A DNA stretch of 14,169 nucleotides, taken from Holophaga sp. GTDB taxonomy: Bacteria; Acidobacteriota; Holophagae; Holophagales; Holophagaceae. This document shows, in pieces, positions 6,647 through 12,610 of the stretch (positions are counted from its first letter, which is position 1; each line of letters begins with the position of its first letter). A program made the position numbers and the translations under genes. The notes below the pieces were generated by a model, which worked only from the letters and a program-made list of their open reading frames with translations, ran no database searches and had not been told where the DNA came from. Where the stretch lies: NCBI GenBank assembly GCA_031292735.1, contig JARLGP010000064.1, positions 1 through 14,169 on the forward strand, in the 5' to 3' direction.

Positions 6647-6708
6647 CCAGCTGAGCGCAAGGCCTCTATCCGTAACCCAAATGCAACAAGGTATTCCCCG
6701 GAGTTAAA

Positions 6709-7575
6709 ATGCACTCCTCTTCCACCCGTACTTTTACCGCCGTCATCCCGGCCGATCTGGACCTGCCTCTTGTGCTGGATTCGCCGCACAGCGGCTTCCT
6801 GTTCCCCGACGATTTCCGCCCCGCCGCCTCCATGGAGGTGATCCGGACCGGCTGGGATGGCCATCTTGAGGACCTTTGGGGCCATGCCACGGCGCTGGGC
6901 GCGACCCTCATCGCCGCGAAGGTTTCCCGCGGCTACATCGACTTGAACCGAGCGGCGGAAGACATCGATGAGGCGCTGCTGGATGCGCCCTGGCCGGGGC
7001 CCTGCCATCCATCCGACAGTTGCCGGCGCGGCATGGGCCTGGTCCGCCGCCTTGCGCTGCCGGACGTTCCCATGTACACCAGGATGCTCACTGTGGCGGA
7101 GGTTGAGGCAAGGTTGCGCGACTACTACCTGCCCTACCGGGCCATCCTTCAGCAGGTCATCGAAGCCCTTGCCGCGCGCCACGGAAGGGTGTGGCACCTC
7201 GATCTGCACTCGATGAAATCGCGAGGCAATACCATGAATCTCGATGCCGGGCAGGCCCGCCCGGACCTGGTGATCAGCGACCGGATGGGCAGCACCAGCC
7301 ATCCTGCGGTGACCCGGTGGATTGCCGAACAATTCCGCCAGCTTGGCTACCGCGCCAACATCAATGACCCCTACCAGGGCGGGGATATCGTTCATGCCTA
7401 TGGGGAACCGCTCCGCCAGCGGAACAGCATCCAGATCGAGATCAACCGCAGGCTGTACATGGACGAAACAACCTGTGAAAAGAGCGCGGGTTACGCGGTC
7501 CTGAAGAGGGATATCGACCGGTTCCTGGAAGGGTTTGCCGAAAAGATCCGCCATTCGCCGGCGGATTTCTCATGA
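6709..7575 (+). CDS. N-formylglutamate amidohydrolase (FGase) family enzyme
   Basis: This encodes a 288-residue cytoplasmic enzyme of the FGase family, whose known members hydrolyse N-formylglutamate to formate and glutamate (HutG in histidine degradation). The family motifs appear in order: LDSPHSG (23-29), SRGYIDLNR (73-81), HLDLHSM (163-169), the NDPYQGGDIVHAYG segment (219-232) and QIEINRRLYMDE (242-253). The paired histidines and acidic residues are those expected for metal binding and catalysis. GGAG lies 5 bases before ATG 6709. The gene starts 62 bp after the porin stop and is probably in the same sigma-54-driven transcript. No hutH, hutU or hutI homologue is in the window, so a role in another N-formyl or N-acyl amino acid pathway is likely; true N-formylglutamate cannot be excluded. 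I omit a symbol for that reason. Confidence 0.88.
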   Translation: MHSSSTRTFTAVIPADLDLPLVLDSPHSGFLFPDDFRPAASMEVIRTGWDGHLEDLWGHATALGATLIAAKVSRGYIDLNRAAEDIDEALLDAPWPGPCHPSDSCRRGMGLVRRLALPDVPMYTRMLTVAEVEARLRDYYLPYRAILQQVIEALAARHGRVWHLDLHSMKSRGNTMNLDAGQARPDLVISDRMGSTSHPAVTRWIAEQFRQLGYRANINDPYQGGDIVHAYGEPLRQRNSIQIEINRRLYMDETTCEKSAGYAVLKRDIDRFLEGFAEKIRHSPADFS

Positions 7576-7685
7576 CGCGCCCGCGCCGGTCCATCCTTTT
7601 CTTCCTCGTGGCCATGGCGGTCCTCGCCGGGCACCGGGACATCGTCATCCACCTTGAGGACATGGTTCCGCATTCCCGGAACTGA
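7572..7685 (+). CDS. Possible 37-residue membrane peptide overlapping the FGase stop
   Basis: The ATG at 7572 overlaps the FGase stop as ATGA, a common geometry for translational coupling. The frame encodes 37 residues: a basic start (MTRPRRS), a hydrophobic stretch (ILFFLVAMAVLAG) that could be one membrane segment or signal anchor, and a polar tail HRDIVIHLEDMVPHSRN. I do not recognise it. There is no separate ribosome binding site, and it ends 27 bp before the convergent regulator gene. It could be a real accessory peptide, the remnant of a longer gene, or chance. Confidence 0.3.
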   Translation: MTRPRRSILFFLVAMAVLAGHRDIVIHLEDMVPHSRN

Positions 7686-7712
7686 GGCCGCCGGGAAGTC
7701 CCCTGGGGCCCG

Positions 7713-9692
7713 TCAGGGTCGGCTGAGATGGGTCACCCCTGCGTCGGTAAGTCGCAGCCCGACCTTGCCCTTGGACATCTGGACCAGGCCTCTGGCCGAG
7801 AGTTCGCCAAGAACCCTCCGGATTTGATTTTCGGACAGGTTGAACCGGGTTTCCCGGGACAGCTCCGACAGCTTCTTGCGTCCGATCATTTCGTTCTGCC
7901 GATTGAACTTCTGGATCCAGCTCAGGATGAAAAGGACCAGGTCGCTGTCGGGGGCCTGGTCGACCGCGGCCTCTTTCAACAGGTCCTCGGAGAGGCTGGA
8001 GCGGTCGATGCAATTCCCTTCGCAAACGGTAAGGATGAACTCGACGTTGTTCTCCATCTCCCGCACGTTCCCGGGCCAGTCATAGGCCGTCAGCAGCGCC
8101 CTTGCCTCGTCCGTCAGCTTCAGGTCAAAGCCGTTTTTCTTGATCAGGAAATGCTTGAACAGAGGTAGGATGTCATCCCGCCGTTGCCTGAGCGGAGGGA
8201 TATGGATATAGAGCTTTTTCAACCGGTAATAGAGATCCTCCCGGAACTTTCCCTGCTTGACCATTTCGGACAGATCCTTGTTGGTGGCGGCCACCACCCG
8301 GACATCCACCGGTATGTTCTTCGTCCCGCCCACCTTCAAGATCTCTTTTTCCTGAAGCACTCTCAGGAGCCGTGACTGGATCTTGGGGGAGATGTCCCCG
8401 ATTTCGTCCAGGAAGAGGGTGCCCTGGTTGGCGAGTTCGAACAGGCCGACTTTCCCGCCCCGCTTGGCTCCGGTGAAGGCGCCCTCTTCGTACCCGAACA
8501 GTTCGCTTTCGATGAGTTCGTCGGGAAGGGCGGAGAAGTTCACCGCCATGAAAGGGCCCATGTGGCGTTTAGAGGCATTGTGCACGGCGCTGGCGAAAAT
8601 CTCCTTGCCGGTGCCGCTCTCACCGTAGATGAGGATGCTGAACTCGTTTGAAGCGAGCTTCTTGCCCCGCAAGATGATTTCCCGCATGCTGCTCGACTTG
8701 AATATCAGATCGTCAAACGTGTACTTCGCCCGGTAGCCCTGGCGTTTCAATTCGACCTTGAGCTGATTCTCCATGTTGATCCGTTCCCGCACGTTCTTGA
8801 TGGTCAGGAGGCAGGCCTTGCTCGAATCAGCCACGATCTTGGAGAACAGGTAGGTTGAGTTGTTCAGTTGGAAGATGTAGTTTTCAAGAGAGTCCTCCTT
8901 TAAAAAGGCATTCATTTTTTTATCTTTTTTATCGGACTCGTTGAAGATGTTGTCGCCCTCTTTCATGCGCAGCAGGCCAGACGCGATGCTGTTGATGAGC
9001 TGAATCTCTCCGGTGCTGCTGTAGCTGAGGATGCCGTCGTTGACGCTGTTGATGATTTTCAATAGGAAATCATTTTTTACGTGGAGTTCCTTGCCAAGGG
9101 AGATGATCGTTTTCATGTACTTGGCGGATATCAGGTTGATTTTGCCTTGGATCTCGGAATTGACCACGCCCAGCGAATTCACGATTTCAATGATCGTCGT
9201 TATATCGAATATCCTCGGGCCAATATCGATCAAACTCGCATTCCCGAAGGGGACCAGCTTGGTTTCGCCAGGGGTGATGATGAAATCGAAAGGGCTGCTG
9301 GTGGGCTCGCACCCCGGGAAATGGGCTTGGAACGAGAAATTAACAAAACCGATTTCTTTCAGCTGATCGGTCACCTCGATGGCCGTGGTGTGGGAGCCGT
9401 TGACGATGAGCAGGGAGCTGCCTTCCGGAATAGCGTACAGCTTGTTCAGGTAGGTGTAGTTCAAGGTCCTTTTGCCGATCAGGATCTCGCACCCTTCGGC
9501 GAGGCGGTTCCTGCACCGCTCCAGAATAGTGGCGGAAGCCACCACCACGAGCGCGTTCTCGATGCGCGGCGTGTCGCCATTATTCAAGGCATGACTCTCG
9601 ATCTCCACGCTGTTGCCGAACAGGTTGGCCAACTGGGAAGCCAGTTCCTTGCGGGTCACCTCGGATCCGGAGATCACCACCAGCTTCTTCAT
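7713..9692 (-). CDS. Sigma-54-dependent transcriptional activator (AAA+) with winged-helix-like C-terminus
   Basis: This encodes a 659-residue bacterial enhancer-binding protein. Residues 1-190 form an unrecognised alpha/beta sensory region beginning KKLVVISGSEVTRKELASQL, without the phosphorylation pattern of a response-regulator receiver. Residues about 205-310 look PAS-like (INSVNDGILSYSSTGEIQLIN, then LLTIKNVRERINMENQL). The AAA+ domain spans about 325-560: Walker A GESGTGKE (357-364), GAFTGA sigma-54 contact loop (404-409), Walker B LFLDEIGD (426-433), arginine-finger region REDLYYRL (484-491), WPGNVREMENN. The C-terminal 75 residues are not a Fis-type helix-turn-helix. They resemble a winged helix (RKKLSELSRETRFNLSENQIRRVLGELSARGLV). 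ATG 9692 is chosen because GAGGTG lies 8 bases upstream. The gene converges on the FGase unit and is the obvious activator of both sigma-54 promoters, probably responding to the substrate. Its central coding sequence is visibly more AT-rich than the flanks. Confidence 0.92.
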   Translation of the reverse strand: MKKLVVISGSEVTRKELASQLANLFGNSVEIESHALNNGDTPRIENALVVVASATILERCRNRLAEGCEILIGKRTLNYTYLNKLYAIPEGSSLLIVNGSHTTAIEVTDQLKEIGFVNFSFQAHFPGCEPTSSPFDFIITPGETKLVPFGNASLIDIGPRIFDITTIIEIVNSLGVVNSEIQGKINLISAKYMKTIISLGKELHVKNDFLLKIINSVNDGILSYSSTGEIQLINSIASGLLRMKEGDNIFNESDKKDKKMNAFLKEDSLENYIFQLNNSTYLFSKIVADSSKACLLTIKNVRERINMENQLKVELKRQGYRAKYTFDDLIFKSSSMREIILRGKKLASNEFSILIYGESGTGKEIFASAVHNASKRHMGPFMAVNFSALPDELIESELFGYEEGAFTGAKRGGKVGLFELANQGTLFLDEIGDISPKIQSRLLRVLQEKEILKVGGTKNIPVDVRVVAATNKDLSEMVKQGKFREDLYYRLKKLYIHIPPLRQRRDDILPLFKHFLIKKNGFDLKLTDEARALLTAYDWPGNVREMENNVEFILTVCEGNCIDRSSLSEDLLKEAAVDQAPDSDLVLFILSWIQKFNRQNEMIGRKKLSELSRETRFNLSENQIRRVLGELSARGLVQMSKGKVGLRLTDAGVTHLSRP

Positions 9693-10039
9693 GGGTCCAC
9701 CTCGACTTCCAGCCCCGGCATCCACGTCACCAACCAAGGGGAAAATAGGTTTTAAATATTTTTGTTCGTTCAGACCCAGGATTGAAATCCCGACAAAATT
9801 CCGTGTAACCCAGCGGCGGTTTCAAAAGGGGCTTATTCATCCATCGTATCAATGTTGGATGGCATAGGTCCACACCCATCCGACCAGGCCTGGGGCGGCC
9901 GGTCCTGGATCAGCTGCCGGGCCCTGAAGGTTCCGGTCTCCCCGCCGCGGGTTGTCCGGATACGCTCCTGCGGATCTGTGACCGCCCAGGGTGACTGGTT
10001 CATCTATCCTGGACTCAGCGTCTGCACGCGGAGGATGGC
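9693..10039. other. Divergent intergenic region between the activator and PIG-L genes
   Basis: These 347 bases contain no convincing gene. The half next to the activator (about 9740-9830) is AT-rich and should hold the activator's promoter, but I could not fix a clear -35/-10 pair. An inverted repeat sits at 9838-9861. The half next to the PIG-L gene is GC-rich, with no evident promoter. A GG-N10-GC arrangement on the minus strand near 9718-9735 lacks the other sigma-54 box bases. Confidence 0.5.
9838..9861. repeat. Inverted repeat between the divergent activator and PIG-L genes
   Basis: CATCCA (9838-9843) and TGGATG (9856-9861) are complementary with 12 bases between. Size and location fit a dimeric regulator's operator, for example autoregulation of the activator gene, but the arms are short. 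Confidence 0.3.
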
Positions 10040-12535
10040 ATGGAGCGGAATCTCTCATGGTTGAAGGGGCTTCTGCTCTGCCTTCTGCTGGCCTGGCCGG
10101 CCCCCTTGCCGGCCCAGGCGCCGCCGGTGCGCGATGCCGCGGAATTGCAGCAGATCCTGGACCAGCTCCAGGTGGTGGGCAGCGTGCTCTACCTGGCGGC
10201 CCACCCCGACGACGAGAACAACGCGCTCCTGGCCTATTTCTCCAAAGGCAGGCACCTCAGCACCAGCTATCTCTCCCTCAACCGGGGCGGCGGCGGCCAG
10301 AACCGCATCGGCACCGAGCAGGGCGACCTCCTGGCCGCGCTGCGCACCCAGGAGCTGCTGGCGGCGCGCCGCCTGGACGGGGCGGAGCAGTACTTCTCCC
10401 GGGCGGTGGACTTCGGCTACTCCAAGACTCCGGAGGCGACCCTGGCCATCTGGGGCCACGACACGGTGCTGGCGGATGTGGTGTGGACCATCCGCAAGCT
10501 GCGGCCGGACGTGATCGTCACCCGCTTCTCTCCCACCCGCGGCGGCACCCACGGCCACCACACCGCCTCGGCCATCCTCGCCCAGGAGGCGTTCCAGGCG
10601 GCGGCGGACCCGGCGCGCTTCCCGGAGCAGCTGGCCTGGGTCAAGCCCTGGCAGGCCACCCGCCTGGTGTGGAACAGCTACCGGCTGCCCAATGAATGGC
10701 ACGCCATGGCCCCGGGCAGCTACCTGAGCCTGGAGGTGGGCGGCTACGACCCGCTGCTGGGCATGTCCTATCCCGAACTGGGCGCGGCCAGCCGCAGCCA
10801 GCACCGCTCCCAGGCCTTCGGCACCATCGCCCAGCGCGGGCCCAGGACGGAGCTTTTCGAGACCCTGGCCGGCCAGCCTCCCAGGACCGACCTGTTCGAT
10901 GGGATCGACCTCACCTGGAGCCGGGTGCCGGGCGCGGCGGAGGCCGCCTCCTGGCTGGTCCGGGCGCGCCAGGCCTACCGGCCGGAGCGCCCGGCCGGGA
11001 TCCTGCCCATGCTGCTCAAGGCCAAGGCCGCCCTGGACCGGCTCCCGGCCGAGCCCCGGGTGGTGGACAAGCGCGCCCAGCTGCTGGAAGCAATCCGCTG
11101 CGCGGCGGGCATCTGGGTGGAAGCCGTGGCCGACCGGCAGACGGTGGCGCCGGGGGACCCGCTGGAGGTGACGGCCACCATCCTCGCCCGCAACGATAGC
11201 GGCGCCGCCCTCACCGGCTACGCCATGACGCCGGCACTGGCGCACCGGGCGGCCCAGGAGGCCCTGCCGGTCAACGAGCCGGTGCGGGCCACCTTCAAGG
11301 TCACCTTCCCGGCCGGCACCCCCTGTTCCCAGCCGTACTGGATGGGACGGGGCCTCAGCGCCGGCCTGCATCCCGGCGGCCCGCCGGAGCTGGCCGGGCT
11401 GCCCGAGAATCCGCCCGCCCTGGCGGTCACCTTCCAGCTGGTGGCCGGCGGTGTGCCCTTCGAGCTCACCGCGCCGGTGCGCTACCGGGTGGGCGACCAG
11501 GTGCTGGGGGAGCGCTACCAGCCGCTGGCGGTGATGCCGCCGGTGCTGGTGAACTTCGACCAGCCGGTGGAGGTGCTGGCCGGCGGCGGGTCACGGCAGA
11601 TCGGCCTGGTGGCGGTGGCCGGCAAGGCCCAGGCGGCCGGCCGGTTGAAGTTCCAGGTGAGCGGCGGCTGGCGGGTGGAGCCGGCCGAGCTGCGCTTCGC
11701 CCTGGCCAAGCCGGGCGACGAGGCGCGGTTCAGCGCCACCCTGATCCCGCCGGCCGCCGCGAACACCGGCGCCCTCACCGTGCTGGCGGAGACCGGCGGC
11801 GGCGCTGAGTCCGCGCGCAGCGTGGTGCGCATCGACTACCCGCACATCCCGCTGCAGACCCTGTTCCCGCCGGCCGCCGTCAAGCTGGTCCGGCTGGACC
11901 TCAAGCAGGGCGGGCGGCGGATCGGCTACGTGACCGGCGCCGGGGACCAGATCCCCGCGCTGCTTCGGCCCCTGGGCTACCGGGTGGACCTGCTCGACGA
12001 CGAGGACCTGGCGGCCGCCGACCTTTCGGTCTATGACGCCATCGTGGTGGGGATCCGGGCGTTCAACGTGCGCCCCGCCCTGGCCCGGCTCAACCCGCGG
12101 CTGCTGGACTACGTGGCCGGAGGCGGCACCGAGATCGTCCTGTACAGCGTCGACCAGGGCCTGGTGACCCAGGCCATCGGCCCGTTCCCGTTCCGGATCT
12201 CCAGCCACCGGGTCACCGATCCGGCCGCGGCCATGGTGCCCCTGGCTCCGCACCACGCGCTGCTGAACCAGCCCAACCGGATCACTCCGGAAGACTTCCA
12301 GGGCTGGGTGCAGGAGCGGGGCACCTACTTCGCCGAGGACTGGGACGCCCGCTTCGTGCCGATCTTCTCGGTGCGGGATCCCGGGGAACTGCCGGATTCC
12401 GGCAGCCTGATCGTCGCCGCCCACGGCAAGGGCCGGTTCATCTACACCGGCCTTGGCTTCTTCCGGCAGCTGCCGGCGGGGGTGCCCGGGGCCTACCGGC
12501 TGTTCGCCAACCTCCTGGCCCTGGGCCGGCCCTAA
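10040..12535 (+). CDS. Secreted PIG-L-family deacetylase with long C-terminal extension
   Basis: This encodes an 831-residue protein exported by a signal peptide (KGLLLCLLLAWPAPLPAQA, cleavage near residue 25). Residues about 45-310 are a PIG-L/LmbE-type zinc deacetylase domain: YLAAHPDDENNALLAYF carries the metal-binding AHPDDE at 54-59, followed by LNRGGGGQNRIG and the RGGTHGHHTASA histidine motif. Family members remove N-acetyl groups from amino sugars and conjugates. The middle, about 370-600, looks like Ig-like or beta-sandwich modules. The last 220 residues (RIGYVTGAGDQIPALLRPLGY to FYTGLGFFRQLPAGVPGAYRLFAN region) resemble the glutamine-amidotransferase-like domain seen in long PIG-L proteins of Bacteroidetes and Acidobacteria. 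GGAGG lies 5 bases before ATG 10040. The substrate is unknown. Nothing ties it functionally to the sigma-54 cluster, and its GC content is clearly higher. Confidence 0.9.
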   Translation: MERNLSWLKGLLLCLLLAWPAPLPAQAPPVRDAAELQQILDQLQVVGSVLYLAAHPDDENNALLAYFSKGRHLSTSYLSLNRGGGGQNRIGTEQGDLLAALRTQELLAARRLDGAEQYFSRAVDFGYSKTPEATLAIWGHDTVLADVVWTIRKLRPDVIVTRFSPTRGGTHGHHTASAILAQEAFQAAADPARFPEQLAWVKPWQATRLVWNSYRLPNEWHAMAPGSYLSLEVGGYDPLLGMSYPELGAASRSQHRSQAFGTIAQRGPRTELFETLAGQPPRTDLFDGIDLTWSRVPGAAEAASWLVRARQAYRPERPAGILPMLLKAKAALDRLPAEPRVVDKRAQLLEAIRCAAGIWVEAVADRQTVAPGDPLEVTATILARNDSGAALTGYAMTPALAHRAAQEALPVNEPVRATFKVTFPAGTPCSQPYWMGRGLSAGLHPGGPPELAGLPENPPALAVTFQLVAGGVPFELTAPVRYRVGDQVLGERYQPLAVMPPVLVNFDQPVEVLAGGGSRQIGLVAVAGKAQAAGRLKFQVSGGWRVEPAELRFALAKPGDEARFSATLIPPAAANTGALTVLAETGGGAESARSVVRIDYPHIPLQTLFPPAAVKLVRLDLKQGGRRIGYVTGAGDQIPALLRPLGYRVDLLDDEDLAAADLSVYDAIVVGIRAFNVRPALARLNPRLLDYVAGGGTEIVLYSVDQGLVTQAIGPFPFRISSHRVTDPAAAMVPLAPHHALLNQPNRITPEDFQGWVQERGTYFAEDWDARFVPIFSVRDPGELPDSGSLIVAAHGKGRFIYTGLGFFRQLPAGVPGAYRLFANLLALGRP

Positions 12536-12583
12536 CTCTTAAACTTTACATGGCCTTCCAGTGGCCGGCATTTACACTAAAAT

Positions 12584-12598
12584 CAGCCTTGAGGGCTG
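12584..12598 (+). repeat. Small hairpin in the kinase 5' leader
   Basis: CAGCC (12584-12588) pairs with GGCTG (12594-12598) and ends against the GAGG ribosome binding site (12598-12601) of the kinase gene. It could modestly limit translation. A weak TAAAAT (12578-12583) just before it may be a -10 element. Confidence 0.25.
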
Positions 12599-12610
12599 AG
12601 GAACCGACGG

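Noticed and set aside
7686..7712. Bidirectional terminator between the convergent cluster and activator genes
   Set aside because: GGGA/TCCC and CCCC/GGGG short pairings exist, but there is no stable stem followed by a T run on either strand.
9718..9735. Possible sigma-54 promoter for the activator gene (minus strand)
   Set aside because: Only the GG and GC dinucleotides match; the remaining TGGCAC and TTGC bases are absent, and it lies too close to the start codon.
12545..12578. TTTACA and TACACT as a -35/-10 promoter for the kinase gene
   Set aside because: The spacer is 22 bases, too long; the TAAAAT at 12578 has only a poor -35 partner.
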